A stretch of DNA of 64,000 bases, from the NCBI GenBank assembly GCA_035294225.1, contig DATGLH010000104.1, positions 1-64,000 of the forward strand. The letters run 5' to 3'. Both the position numbers and the translations under genes were made by a program. Under the pieces are notes generated by a model that was given only the letters and a program-made list of their open reading frames with translations, was not told the DNA's origin and did not search any database. Numbering within the stretch: position 1 is the stretch's first letter; every line of letters starts with the position of its first letter. Positions 7,912 to 16,472 of this stretch are shown here, in pieces. The DNA comes from Trebonia sp035294225. GTDB lineage: Bacteria > Actinomycetota > Actinomycetes > Streptosporangiales > Streptosporangiaceae.

Positions 7912-9054
7912 ATGACGGGGACCGCGAGGATCTCGCTGCCGGGCCGCGCGGAGCCGCTGGAGATCGCCCCGCCGCCCTGGGCGGCCGGCTACCCGCCGCC
8001 GTCCGCGCGGCGCGTCTACGCCGCCGCCCATGTCGCCAGCGCCGACGGCGTGCTGATCGACTGGGAATCCACCATGCGGTTCCGCGACCACCTGTGGGAG
8101 CACGGGTTCGCCGTCGCGGAGGCGATGGACACCGCCCAGCGCGGCATGGGGCTGTCCTGGGACCAGGCGCGGGAGCTGATCGCCAGCTCGGCGGAGCGCG
8201 CGGCCGCCCGGCGCGCCGCGGGCCGCTACGCGGCCCTCGCGTGCGGCGCCGGCACCGACCACCTTCCCGCGGGCGAGGCCCACTCGATCGCCGCGATCAC
8301 CGGCGCCTACGCCGCGCAGCTTCAGGCCGTGCAGGCCGCAGGCGCGAAGGCGATCCTCATGGCGAGCCGCGCGCTCGCCGCGGCCGCCCGCGGCCCCCGC
8401 GACTACCTGGAGGTCTACGGCGCGCTGCTGAGGCAGGCGAGCCAGCCGGTGATCCTGCACTGGCTGGGCGAGGCGTTCGACCCGGCCCTGCGCGGCTACT
8501 GGGGCGGCGCCGACTTCGAGACCGCGGCGGCGACCGTGCTCGACCTGATCGACGCGTGCGGGGACAGGGTCGACGGCATCAAGCTGTCCGTGCTCGACGC
8601 GGGCAAGGAGGTCGCGCTGCGCCGCAGGCTGCCCGCCGGGGTCAGGCTCTACACCGGCGACGATTTCGGGTACGCGGACCTGATCAGGGGCGATGAGACG
8701 GGACACAGCGACGCGCTGCTCGGCGCGTTCGCCGCGGTCACCGCGCCCGCCGCCGCGGCGCTGCACGCCCTCGACGCCGGCGACCTCGCCGGGTACGACG
8801 CGGCCATCGGCCCGACGGTCCCGCTCAGCCGGCTGATCTTCGAGGAGCCGGTCTATTACTACAAGGCCGGGGTGGCGTTCCTGGCCTGGCTGAACGGCTT
8901 GCAGCCCCGCTTCGCGCTGCTCGGCGGGCTGGAGGGCAAGCGCCCGGCCGGGCACTTCATCGCCGTGTTCGAGCTGGCCGCGGCCGCCGGGGCGCTGCGC
9001 GACCCCGGGCTCGCGGTCAGCCGGATGGCCTGGTTCCTCAGGGCGCGCGCATGA
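7912..9054 (+). CDS. DUF993 family protein (dihydrodipicolinate synthase-like)
   Basis: A 380-residue protein matching the DUF993 family in length and in blocks such as ADGVLIDWESTMRFRDHLW, AMDTAQRGMGLSWDQ and YYYKAGVAFLAWLNGLQPRF. DUF993 is distantly related to class I aldolases of the DapA type, and a lysine is present in the GIKLSVLDAGKE segment where a Schiff-base residue would be expected. Its reaction is not established. It starts one base after the dehydrogenase stop and overlaps the next gene by four bases (ATGA), so the three products are probably made together. Likely an aldolase or dehydratase step in a sugar-acid pathway; that role is inferred. Confidence 0.88.
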   Translation: MTGTARISLPGRAEPLEIAPPPWAAGYPPPSARRVYAAAHVASADGVLIDWESTMRFRDHLWEHGFAVAEAMDTAQRGMGLSWDQARELIASSAERAAARRAAGRYAALACGAGTDHLPAGEAHSIAAITGAYAAQLQAVQAAGAKAILMASRALAAAARGPRDYLEVYGALLRQASQPVILHWLGEAFDPALRGYWGGADFETAAATVLDLIDACGDRVDGIKLSVLDAGKEVALRRRLPAGVRLYTGDDFGYADLIRGDETGHSDALLGAFAAVTAPAAAALHALDAGDLAGYDAAIGPTVPLSRLIFEEPVYYYKAGVAFLAWLNGLQPRFALLGGLEGKRPAGHFIAVFELAAAAGALRDPGLAVSRMAWFLRARA

Positions 9055-9872
9055 CCGGGACGGACCGGCTCTCCCTGAACCAGGCCACGGTGAACAAGCT
9101 GAGCCTGGCCGAGGCCGCCGCGCTGTGCGTGCGGCACGACATCCCGGCGATCGGGGTCTGGCGCGAGCACGTCGCGCGGGCCGGGCTGGCCGAGGCGGTC
9201 AAGACGGTCCGCGCGGCCGGGCTGCACGTGTCAAGCCTGTGCCGCGGCGGGTTCTTCACCCACGCCGATCCCGACGCCCGCAGGGCCGCGATCGCCGACA
9301 ACCGGGCGGCGATCGCCGAGGCGGCCGAGCTTGGCGCCGGCGCGCTCGTGCTCGTCTGCGGCGGGCTGGTCCCCGGCAGCCGGGACCTGCCGCTGGCCCG
9401 GCGCATGGTCGCCGACGCGATCGCCGAACTCGTCCCGGTGGCACAGCGCAGCGGCGTGCGGCTGGGCATCGAGGCGCTGCACCCGATGTTCGCCGCCGAC
9501 CGCTGCGTGATCACCCGGCTCGGCGAGGCGCTCGACCTGGCGCTGGCGTTCCCCGCCGACGCCGTGGGCGTCGTCGTGGACACCTACCACGTCTGGTGGG
9601 ACGCGGCGCTGCTGCCCGACATCGCCCGGGCGGGGGAGCGGATCGTCAGCTATCAGGTCTGCGACTGGATCCTGCCGCTCCCCGCCAACACCCTGCTCGG
9701 CCGCGGCCACGTCGGCGACGGCTGCATCGGCTTCCCGCCCATCTCCGCCGCGGTCGCGGCCGCCGGCTACGCCGGCTACGTGGAGACCGAGATCTTCAGC
9801 GAGGCCGTCTGGAACGCCCCGCCCGACGAGACAGCCGCCACGGTCCGGGCCCGCTTCCCCCTGGTGTTCTGA
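9051..9872 (+). CDS. sugar phosphate isomerase/epimerase family TIM-barrel protein
   Basis: A 273-residue xylose isomerase-like TIM barrel (AP endonuclease 2 superfamily). Recognisable elements are LGIEALHPMF, VVVDTYHVWWD and GHVGDGCIGFPPI, which supply Glu, His and Asp residues typical of the divalent metal site, and the late YVETEIFS glutamate. It overlaps the DUF993 gene by ATGA and closes the operon. Related proteins (IolE/IolH, IolI, L-ribulose epimerases) interconvert keto and enediol sugar derivatives. The exact substrate cannot be read from the sequence. Confidence 0.9.
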   Translation: MTGTDRLSLNQATVNKLSLAEAAALCVRHDIPAIGVWREHVARAGLAEAVKTVRAAGLHVSSLCRGGFFTHADPDARRAAIADNRAAIAEAAELGAGALVLVCGGLVPGSRDLPLARRMVADAIAELVPVAQRSGVRLGIEALHPMFAADRCVITRLGEALDLALAFPADAVGVVVDTYHVWWDAALLPDIARAGERIVSYQVCDWILPLPANTLLGRGHVGDGCIGFPPISAAVAAAGYAGYVETEIFSEAVWNAPPDETAATVRARFPLVF

Positions 9873-9930
9873 CATCGGGTCTGCCGCCCGCGCAGCGTAC
9901 CCGGTCGCGCGGTCAATGCCGCCGGAGCGT

Positions 9931-9950
9931 ACCCGGTTGCGCGACCGGGT
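9931..9950. terminator. hairpin between convergent genes
   Basis: ACCCGGT (9931-9937) and ACCGGGT (9944-9950) form a perfect 7-bp stem with a six-base loop between convergent genes. There is no U-tract, as is usual in this kind of genome. A related sequence, GCGTACCCGGTCGCGCG, occurs 35 bp upstream. Confidence 0.45.
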
Positions 9951-9979
9951 CCGTGGCGGCCGGGGCGCCGCAAGCCGCT

Positions 9980-10987
9980 TCAGGCGAACGCGGGCATGAC
10001 CTCGGCGGCGAACAGCTCCGCTGAGCGGAGGGTTTCGGCCGGGGTCATGTCGCCGAAGCACAGTTCGAGAGCGATGTAGTTGATCCCGCCCACGTCCCGG
10101 TGATGCTCCGCCCAGGCGCGGGCGCCTTCCGGGTCGCCGGCGTAGAAGTGGCCGGTGGCGTGGATGCCCTCGAACGTGTCCGCCGGCAGGACCGGCGGCA
10201 TCGGGATGCCGTACCTGCGCCACAGCAGCTCGAAGTTGTCCTTGAACCGGGCGAACGCGCGGTTGGCGACCGCCATCGCCGCCTCGCTGGTGTCCGCGAC
10301 GACGACGGAGCGGGTGATGCCCAGCGGCGGCAGCCCCGCCTCATCCCGGCCGAGCGCCGCCCACTCCTCCCGGTAGGCGTCGGTCAGCGGCCTGACCCGC
10401 TCCGACGGGACCAGCGCCATCATCGGCATGCCGAGCCGGGCGCACCAGCGCGCCCGCTCCAGCGTGCGCGTCCCGTACCACAGCGGCGGGTGCGGCCGCT
10501 GCACCGGCGCGGTCACCACCGGCGCGTCCGTGATGTCGTAGTACTTGCCGTGGAAGTCCACGCTCTGCGACGTCAGGCCCGCCCGCAGGATCTCGAACGC
10601 CTCGTCGAACCGCTCCTGCGTCTGCTCGCCCGGCACGCCGTGGAAGGACGTCTCGACCGGGGAGATGCCGCGCCCGACGCCGAGGTCCAGCCGCCCGCCC
10701 GTGAGCTGGTCAAGCATGCACGCCTCCTCGATCACGCGCATCGGGTGGTACAGCGGCAGGATCGAGATCAGCGTGCCGAGCCGGATCACCGAGGTACGCT
10801 GCGACGCCGCGGCCAGCATCAGGTGCGGCGACGGGGTGATGCCGAGCGGGGTCCCGTGGTGCTCGGCCATGTGGTAGGCACGGTAGCCGAGGCGTTCGTA
10901 CGCTTCGATCAGCTCCAGCCGTTCGGCGATCTGCCGGGCAGGCGGCCTGCCCGAGGCGTCGTTGTGGTCGAAGACCCCGAAGCGCAT
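9980..10987 (-). CDS. LLM-class flavin-dependent oxidoreductase
   Basis: A 335-residue bacterial luciferase-like monooxygenase. It begins with MRFGVFDHND and contains YHMAEHHGTPLGITPSPHLM and LGTLISILPLYHPMRVIEE, which are typical of the alkanal monooxygenase alpha-like group; GRLDLGVGRGISP is the late flavin-binding region. Two ATG codons are adjacent at 10990 and 10987; the second is five bases from GGAAGGAG and is chosen. The open frame continues upstream through non-coding sequence. It is a single gene divergent from nothing obvious. Electron donor and substrate are unknown. Confidence 0.88.
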   Translation of the reverse strand: MRFGVFDHNDASGRPPARQIAERLELIEAYERLGYRAYHMAEHHGTPLGITPSPHLMLAAASQRTSVIRLGTLISILPLYHPMRVIEEACMLDQLTGGRLDLGVGRGISPVETSFHGVPGEQTQERFDEAFEILRAGLTSQSVDFHGKYYDITDAPVVTAPVQRPHPPLWYGTRTLERARWCARLGMPMMALVPSERVRPLTDAYREEWAALGRDEAGLPPLGITRSVVVADTSEAAMAVANRAFARFKDNFELLWRRYGIPMPPVLPADTFEGIHATGHFYAGDPEGARAWAEHHRDVGGINYIALELCFGDMTPAETLRSAELFAAEVMPAFA

Positions 10988-11061
10988 CATCGCTCCTTCC
11001 GGATGGGCACGGGCGGGACGCCGCGGCCCGGCGGCGGCCGCCGTCCGCTGCGATAATGCTC

Positions 11062-11673
11062 CTAAATGCCTCCGACGCCGGCTACCACGATTCCCACAAC
11101 AGTTTCGGCGAACTCTTGGGTCAGCGGCGCATGACCGTGCAGCATCCGGTGGCAGAGCGCGCCGTACACCAGGTCGATGGCCGCCTCGACGTCGGTGCCG
11201 GCGCCGATCTCGCCGCGGCCTATCGCGCGGGCGAAGGCCGCCCGCGCCTGGGCCCGGCGCGGCTCGGCGTACCGTTCCCGGTAGAGCTTGCCGAACACGG
11301 GGTCCGTGCCCGCCTCGGCGATCAGCGCGCCGATGACCCGTCCGGACGGCGGCCCGCCGTCGCGCTCGGCCCATCCGGGCAGCAGCGCGAGCAGGTCCCC
11401 GCGCAGCGTCCCGGTGTCAGGCGGCTCCGGGGCCGGCTCGGTGAGCTGCCCGTGCAGCGCGTCGAGCGCGAGCGTCTCCTTCGTCGGCCACCAGCGGTAG
11501 ATGGTCGCCTTGCTCACCCCGGCCCGGGCCGCGACGGCGTCCATGCTGACCGCGGCGAGGCCGCGGGCGAGCAGCAGCTCGGCCGCGGCGGCCAGGATGG
11601 CCTGCCGGGCGGGCTCGCTGCGCGGGCGGCCGCGTGCCCTGGCAGGGCCGCTTCCCGCGGTCCCAGCGCTCAT
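11062..11673 (-). CDS. TetR/AcrR-family transcriptional regulator
   Basis: A 203-residue repressor. The HTH region reads MDAVAARAGVSKATIYRWW near residues 40-58; the C-terminal domain (GRVIGALIAEAGTDPVFGKLY, ATDLVYGALCHRMLH-like segment) resembles the TetR_C group often annotated as a copper- or drug-responsive type, but the ligand is unknown. The ATG at 11673 begins just before the conserved RGRPRSEPARQAILAAA. A 22-bp inverted repeat at 11692-11713 lies 18 bp upstream, consistent with autoregulation and control of the divergent GH3 lipoprotein gene. Confidence 0.93.
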   Translation of the reverse strand: MSAGTAGSGPARARGRPRSEPARQAILAAAAELLLARGLAAVSMDAVAARAGVSKATIYRWWPTKETLALDALHGQLTEPAPEPPDTGTLRGDLLALLPGWAERDGGPPSGRVIGALIAEAGTDPVFGKLYRERYAEPRRAQARAAFARAIGRGEIGAGTDVEAAIDLVYGALCHRMLHGHAPLTQEFAETVVGIVVAGVGGI

Positions 11674-11691
11674 GCCGCACCCGTTACCCAG

Positions 11692-11713
11692 AGAAACTGA
11701 ACTATTAGTTTCT
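11692..11713. promoter_or_regulatory. TetR operator (inverted repeat)
   Basis: Perfect arms AGAAACT (11692-11698) and AGTTTCT (11707-11713) are separated by eight bases. The element is AT-rich against the background and lies between a divergent TetR gene and a lipoprotein gene, overlapping where both promoters should be. Confidence 0.7.
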
Positions 11714-11748
11714 ATATCACACGCGTGATCACCCACTACAGTCGTGGG

Positions 11749-13002
11749 GTGGCAACGGGGCAGCGCCGATGGCGCGCGAGAGCGGCCGCGGCGTGCGCGG
11801 CCGCGGCCGCCGCCGTGCTCGCGGGCTGCGGGGCGGGCGGCGGCGCGGCCGGCGGGCCAGGCGGGATGGCGGCCGGCGCGGCAGCCCCCGCCGCGCCCGG
11901 GAGCGCCCCCATCCCGGTGGCCTCCGCCTCGGCGGCCGTTCCCCCGGCATCCCCGGCCGCGTGCGCGGCGCGGGCGTACGGGCGGCTGACCGAGGCGCAG
12001 CGGGTCGGCCAGCTGTTCCTGGTGGGCCTGACCGCGGACGCGGCCGGCCCGGCGGCGACGGCGGCGCTGCGGGCGTACCACTTCGGGTCGCTGCTGCTCG
12101 CGTCGCCGGCCTCCGAAGGGGTGACGGCGCTGGCCGGGGCGACGAGCCACATGCAGTCGCTCGCGACCCAGCCGGTAACCGGCGGCGTGCGCTTCTTCGT
12201 CGCGGCCAACCAGGAGGGCGGCCAGATCCAGCCGCTGACCGGCCCCGGGTTCTCCGCCATGCCGTCCGCGCTGACCCAGGGCACCTGGGCGGCGGGCGCG
12301 CTGCGGGCCGCCGCGGCGGGGTGGGGGCGGCAGCTGCGGGCCGCGGGCGTGAACCTGGACCTGGCGCCGGTGATGGACGTGGTGCCGCCGGGCGGCGCGA
12401 GCACGAACGCGCCGATCGGGAAGCTGGACCGGGAGTTCGGCTCGGACCCGGCGGGCAACGGCCGGCACGGGGCGGCGTTCATCGCCGGCATGGCCTCGGC
12501 CGGGGTCGCGACCGTGGCCAAGCACTTCCCCGGCCTGGGCCGGGTAACGGGGAACACCGACTACACCTCCGGCGTCGTGGATTCCGTCACCACGCCGGAC
12601 GACCCCTATCTCGACTCGTTCCGCGCCGCCATCGGCGCCGGCGTGCCGTTCGTCATGGTGGCGCTGGCCACCTACACCCGGATCGACGCCGCCCGGCTCG
12701 CCGTGTTCTCGCCGGCCGTGATGCGGCTGCTCCGTTCCGGTCTCGGCTTCGGCGGCGTGATCGTCTCCGACGATCTCGGCGACGCCGCCGCGGTCGCGTC
12801 GGTGCCGGCGGGGCAGCGCGCGATCTGGTTCCTGGACGCCGGCGGGGACATGATCACGTCGCAGTCGCTGCCCCCGGCGGAGGCGATGGCGCGGGCGGTG
12901 CTCGCCCGCGCCACGGCCGACGCGGGCTTCCGCGCCGAGGTGGCCCGCGCCGTGCTGCGCATCCTGGCCGCGAAGCAGGCCTACGGCCTGCTGCCGTGCT
13001 GA
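11749..13002 (+). CDS. glycoside hydrolase family 3 lipoprotein (beta-N-acetylhexosaminidase-like)
   Basis: A 417-residue secreted lipoprotein. The signal peptide is Arg-rich then poly-Ala and ends in the lipobox VLAGC at about residue 27. The GH3 N-terminal domain follows: VGQLFLVGLT, FFVAANQEGGQIQ, VNLDLAPVMDV, and VAKHFPGLGRVTGNTDYT, the substrate-binding K-H-(F)-P-G motif in its actinobacterial form; the nucleophile Asp is in GVIVSDDLGD. The classical H of KHFPGHG is Leu here. GTG at 11749 is preferred to an in-frame GTG at 11725 because it gives a standard signal peptide. Related NagZ/LpqI enzymes release GlcNAc from muropeptides during wall recycling. Divergent from the TetR gene. Confidence 0.9.
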   Translation: MATGQRRWRARAAAACAAAAAAVLAGCGAGGGAAGGPGGMAAGAAAPAAPGSAPIPVASASAAVPPASPAACAARAYGRLTEAQRVGQLFLVGLTADAAGPAATAALRAYHFGSLLLASPASEGVTALAGATSHMQSLATQPVTGGVRFFVAANQEGGQIQPLTGPGFSAMPSALTQGTWAAGALRAAAAGWGRQLRAAGVNLDLAPVMDVVPPGGASTNAPIGKLDREFGSDPAGNGRHGAAFIAGMASAGVATVAKHFPGLGRVTGNTDYTSGVVDSVTTPDDPYLDSFRAAIGAGVPFVMVALATYTRIDAARLAVFSPAVMRLLRSGLGFGGVIVSDDLGDAAAVASVPAGQRAIWFLDAGGDMITSQSLPPAEAMARAVLARATADAGFRAEVARAVLRILAAKQAYGLLPC

Positions 13003-13051
13003 GCCGGCGCCGCGGGCGCAAAGCGCTCCTGACCTCTGACATGCTGTAAGC

Positions 13052-14293
13052 GTGAGTGACAAGCAGCAGGGGCCGTTCGCCTACCGGATGGGGCGGCTGT
13101 GGGGCGCCGCCGACCGCCGCAGCGTCCCGCTGCGGACGATCATCACCGTGGCGGTGGTGGCGGCCTCCTTCTACCTGGCGGGCAAGCTGATCTACCGGCT
13201 CCGCGACGTCGTCCTGCTGCTGCTGGTCGCCGGGTTCGTCGCGCTGATCCTGAACCCGCTGGTGCTCGTGATTCAGCGCTATGTCGTCAAGCGGCGCGGG
13301 ATCGCCGTCACCGGCGTGACGCTGCTGGCGCTGCTGGTCTTCCTGGGCCTGGCTTACGAGTTCGGCTCACCGCTGGTGAACGCGATCACGCACCTGGCCG
13401 ACAAGCTGCCGTCGTATGTCGCGAGCGCGCAGAGCGGCAAGGGCTGGATCGGGCACCTGGTACGCAGGTACCACGTCCAGCAGTGGGTCTCGCAGAACGC
13501 GCCCAAGCTGGTCACGTACGCGCAGAACCTCACCTCCCCGGTGCTGTCGTTCGGCAGGGCCGCGTTCTCGGTCCTGGTGGAGCTGTTCACCATCTTCATC
13601 CTCGTCCTGATCCTGCTGCTGGAAGGGCCGAGGCTCCGCCGGGGCTTCCTTGGCCTGCTCTCGCCCGCCAGCGCGGCGGAGGTCAGCCGCGTGGCCGCCG
13701 AGGTGAACCGCTCGGTCGTCGGCTACATGCTCGGCAACTTCCTGACGTCGGTCATCTGCGGCCTGGTCGTCTTCACCACGCTGCTCACGGCCGGCGTGCC
13801 GTTCCCGGTGCTGTGGGCGCTGTGGGTCGCGCTCGTCGACTTCCTGCCGATGATCGGCGGCGCGCTGGCCGGCATCCCCACCGTGCTGTTCGCCGCCACC
13901 CAGTCGCTGACCGCGGGCATCGTGACGCTGATCGTGTTCCTCGCCTACACGCAGTTCGAGAACCACGTGCTGAACCCCATCATCATGAGCAAGACGGTGC
14001 GCATCAGCCCGCTGCTCGTGCTGATCTCGGTGCTGGTCGGGGCGTCGATCGGGTCGTGGCTCGGCGGGCTGTTCGGCGGGTTCGTCGCCGCGCTGCTCGC
14101 CATCCCGGCGGGCGGCGCGGTGCAGGTGATCGTCCGCGAGGCATGGCGGCTTTCCGGGCCGCCGCCCCGCACGCTCCCGCCCGCAGGCGATCAGCAGCCG
14201 CCGACCGCACAGCCCGCCGCCGGCGCGCCGCCCCAGCCCGCCGCCGGCGCGGCCGTCCCGCCCGAGCGGGTCTCCATCACCCGCCCCAAGTGA
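13052..14293 (+). CDS. AI-2E family transporter (PerM/TqsA-like membrane protein)
   Basis: A 413-residue integral membrane protein of the AI-2 exporter superfamily. It has an N-terminal pair of hydrophobic segments (VAVVAASFYLAG and VVLLLLVAGFVALILNPLV), a soluble middle domain, and further helices with the conserved YTQFENHVLNPIIMSKTVR stretch near residue 305, the family hallmark. The C-terminus is a Pro/Ala-rich cytoplasmic tail. The GTG start has no clear ribosome binding site; CATGCT ends six bases upstream, so a leaderless transcript is possible. The transported substrate of most family members, including this one, is unknown. Confidence 0.9.
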   Translation: MSDKQQGPFAYRMGRLWGAADRRSVPLRTIITVAVVAASFYLAGKLIYRLRDVVLLLLVAGFVALILNPLVLVIQRYVVKRRGIAVTGVTLLALLVFLGLAYEFGSPLVNAITHLADKLPSYVASAQSGKGWIGHLVRRYHVQQWVSQNAPKLVTYAQNLTSPVLSFGRAAFSVLVELFTIFILVLILLLEGPRLRRGFLGLLSPASAAEVSRVAAEVNRSVVGYMLGNFLTSVICGLVVFTTLLTAGVPFPVLWALWVALVDFLPMIGGALAGIPTVLFAATQSLTAGIVTLIVFLAYTQFENHVLNPIIMSKTVRISPLLVLISVLVGASIGSWLGGLFGGFVAALLAIPAGGAVQVIVREAWRLSGPPPRTLPPAGDQQPPTAQPAAGAPPQPAAGAAVPPERVSITRPK

Positions 14294-14338
14294 GCCCCTG
14301 CGTGGCCGGACGACCACGGGATGCTGCACACTGGCCGT

Positions 14339-14869
14339 ATGGCTGATGAGAACGACTCCTGCGCGGTTGCGCACGGCACCGCCCCGGCGGCGGTCGCCGC
14401 CCCCGCCGGCGCCGAGCGCATCCTGGTCTCCGTCTTCGCCTCGCCCGTCTCCGGGTTCCTGCTGAGGTACGCCGCCGACGCCGGCTTCCGCGCCCTGCTC
14501 GTCGAGCCGGACGCCGGCCGTGCCGCGGGCGCCGCGATGGCCGGCTTCCCCGTCCAGGCCGCGATGCCGGAAGACCTGGAGGGAGCCGACGTCGTGGTCA
14601 CCGACCACCACCGCGGCGAACTCGGCCCGGTGCTGCGCGACGCCCTCGCCACCAAGGCCCGCTGGATCGGCGTGATGGGCAACCCGCGCCACCCGGCCCC
14701 GCACGTCCCCGCCCTGGAGGCCCTCGGCGTGCCGCCCGGCGACATCGCCCGCGTGCACCGTCCCATCGGGCTGAACATCGGCTCCCGCACCCCGCCGGAG
14801 ATCGCGATCGCCACGCTCGCCGGCCTGCTCGCCGACCGCAACTCCCGCCCGGGGGGCTTCTTCTCCTGA
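14339..14869 (+). CDS. XdhC/CoxI family protein, C-terminal Rossmann domain only
   Basis: A 176-residue protein matching the XdhC_C Rossmann domain: VVVTDHHRGELGPVL, WIGVMGNPRH and the diagnostic VHRPIGLNIGSRTPPEIAI near the end. The usual N-terminal XdhC_CoxI domain with its metal- or cofactor-binding Cys motif is missing; instead there is a short Ala-rich leader. Full XdhC proteins insert molybdenum cofactor into xanthine dehydrogenase or CO dehydrogenase, but no molybdoenzyme is nearby. The start (MADEN) at 14339 is chosen over 14321 because neither has a good ribosome binding site and homology begins later. Single-domain members of this family occur in actinobacteria; function uncertain. 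Confidence 0.85.
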   Translation: MADENDSCAVAHGTAPAAVAAPAGAERILVSVFASPVSGFLLRYAADAGFRALLVEPDAGRAAGAAMAGFPVQAAMPEDLEGADVVVTDHHRGELGPVLRDALATKARWIGVMGNPRHPAPHVPALEALGVPPGDIARVHRPIGLNIGSRTPPEIAIATLAGLLADRNSRPGGFFS

Positions 14870-14925
14870 CCGCCGCCCTGACCGCCCCGCCCCCTGACCG
14901 CCCCGCCCCCTGACCGCCCCGAACG
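14866..14925. repeat. tandem repeat at the 3' end of the XdhC-like gene
   Basis: Units starting CTGACCGCC occur at 14866, 14878, 14894 and 14910; two are identical 16-mers, CTGACCGCCCCGCCCC. The first unit contains the XdhC-like stop codon. They look like slippage duplications. Confidence 0.85.
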
Positions 14926-14958
14926 CATCCGGCTGACTCGCGCGGCCAGCCGTGCAAA

Positions 14959-15021
14959 CCGAAAGATCCTTCACCAAGAAGAGAAAATCCGGAATAGGTG
15001 TAAAAAACTTACACGATCATG
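14959..15021 (-). repeat. 63-bp dispersed AT-rich repeat, copy A
   Basis: One of four copies that align over 63 positions with no gaps. Read on the minus strand it begins CATGATCGTGTAAG and ends GATCTTTCGG. It sits between convergent genes. In this copy GTGTAA and TTACAC form a perfect 6-bp inverted repeat. A reading frame starting with the TTG/GTG in its right part has no recognisable continuation. Confidence 0.85.
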
Positions 15022-15071
15022 GCGGGCCGTGCCCGGGGGCCGCCGTGCCCGGGGGTCACAGCGCCCGGGGG

Positions 15072-15824
15072 TCACAGCGCGGTCTTCTCCTGCCAGGTGT
15101 CCAGCAGCGCGGCGTCCCCGGACACCGCCAGCCGCGCGTCCGACCCCGGGATCCGGCCGTAGGTGAACAGCAGCAGCGCCGCGGCCGGCCCGCGCACCGC
15201 CGCGCTCGCCTTCTCATGCCCGCGGGACCACTCCACCCCGCCGGCGCCGAACCTGACCAGCCACTCGCCGTCGGAGTCGGTGGCATGCAGGTGCAGCGAT
15301 TTCCCGGCGGGCAGTTCCGCCAGACGCTGCGACGGCCGCCGCGCCGCCGGCAGGTTCGCCAGGAACTCCTCGATCCCGTCCGCGGCCGCCACCGGGTCGA
15401 TGTCCGGCCAGGCGCCGAGCGCCAGCTCCGCGTCTGCCCGGTGCACGGTCGTCTCGTGCAGCATCCGCCGCGCCCACCACCCGCTGCGCTGCTCGGCCCC
15501 CCACGCCCAGACCACCGTGTCGGGGCCGGCCGAGCGCAGCGCGGCGGCCAGCGGCGCCGCGCCCGCGGCCAGCCACCGGGGATAGGCCGCCTCGTCCGCG
15601 GGCAGCCCGGCCTCGATGTCGCGCTGCTCGGTCCGCGCGCGGGCCCGGGTGGCCACGATGTGTCCGGCCCACCGGTGCACGATCCCGGTGTGCTTGACCA
15701 GCTTCGCCATCGTCCACCCGGGGCAGGACGGCACCGGGGTGCCCGGGGACGCCCCGGCCGCCACCGAAGCCATCCGGGCGATCTCGGCTTCGGCCCGCGC
15801 GCAGAACCACTCATGGCCGGGCAT
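15072..15824 (-). CDS. maleylpyruvate isomerase family (mycothiol-dependent DinB-fold) protein
   Basis: A 250-residue TIGR03083-type protein. The N-terminal four-helix DinB/MDMPI domain has VPSCPGWTMAKLVKHTGIVH and ML-HETTVHRADAELALG, giving the three histidines that bind the divalent metal in mycothiol-dependent enzymes. The C-terminal domain (SLHLHATDSDGEWLV, AVRGPAAALLLFTYGR) is the MDMPI_C sterol carrier-like part. An in-frame GTG at 15833 would overlap the upstream MaoC stop by four bases (GTGA) and is an equally credible start. Substrate is not known; most relatives are uncharacterised mycothiol transferases. Confidence 0.9.
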   Translation of the reverse strand: MPGHEWFCARAEAEIARMASVAAGASPGTPVPSCPGWTMAKLVKHTGIVHRWAGHIVATRARARTEQRDIEAGLPADEAAYPRWLAAGAAPLAAALRSAGPDTVVWAWGAEQRSGWWARRMLHETTVHRADAELALGAWPDIDPVAAADGIEEFLANLPAARRPSQRLAELPAGKSLHLHATDSDGEWLVRFGAGGVEWSRGHEKASAAVRGPAAALLLFTYGRIPGSDARLAVSGDAALLDTWQEKTAL

Positions 15825-15829
15825 GCCGC

Positions 15830-16288
15830 TCACCCGTAGAAGCGCATGACGGCTTCGAGGACGCAGACCGGCTTGTCCCCGCCCTCCCGCTCGACGACGC
15901 CGCCGACGGTGAGCTGAAGGCCGCCCTTGACCTCCTCGACGTCGGCCAGCGTGGCGGTCAGCCGGATCTTCGACCCGACCGGCACCGGGGCGGGGAAGCG
16001 GACCTTGTTCAGCCCGTAGTTGACCGCCATCGTCGTGTCGGTGACGGTGAGCACCTGCGACCACATCGGGACGAACAGCGACAAGGTGAGGAAGCCGTGC
16101 CCGATCGGGCCGCCGAACGGGCTCTCCCGGCGGGCCCGCTCGACGTCCACGTGGATCCACTGGTGGTCGTCGGTGGCATCGGCGAACGTGTTCACCCGCT
16201 CCTGGGTGATCTCGAACCACTCGCTGGTGCCGAGCACGGAGCCCTTGAGGGCGGGCAGCCCGGCGAGCGTGGTCGTGGTGGTGCTCAT
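15830..16288 (-). CDS. MaoC-family (R)-specific enoyl-CoA hydratase
   Basis: A 152-residue single hot-dog-fold protein. The hydratase motif with catalytic Asp and His is in FADATDDHQWIHVDVERA, and GGPIGHGFLTLSL completes the MaoC signature. It hydrates trans-2-enoyl-CoA to (R)-3-hydroxyacyl-CoA. Start at 16288 is supported by GGAAGGAG upstream. It is translationally close to the DinB-like gene downstream; the two are probably one transcript. It is divergent from the membrane hydrolase gene. Physiological acyl-CoA chain length is unknown. Confidence 0.93.
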   Translation of the reverse strand: MSTTTTTLAGLPALKGSVLGTSEWFEITQERVNTFADATDDHQWIHVDVERARRESPFGGPIGHGFLTLSLFVPMWSQVLTVTDTTMAVNYGLNKVRFPAPVPVGSKIRLTATLADVEEVKGGLQLTVGGVVEREGGDKPVCVLEAVMRFYG

Positions 16289-16472
16289 GCGGTTGTCTCC
16301 TTCCGGCCGGCGGGTTCCCAGCCGACGGCCCGACGTTACGATAGCCCGCGGCGCGCGGGGAAGAGCAACGGGGGAGACGGGGCTGGCCGGAGGGGTCCTC
16401 CCGGCTCGTCCCGGGAACCCGGAATGCCCGCCGGCGGCGGGACGTTCGGCGAAGTAGACCGGATTACCGACC

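Noticed and set aside
11674..13062. A 666-codon frame that would extend the TetR gene upstream across the GH3 gene
   Set aside because: It is the antisense of the GH3 gene; the TetR start at 11673 fits the HTH protein length and leaves the operator outside the gene.
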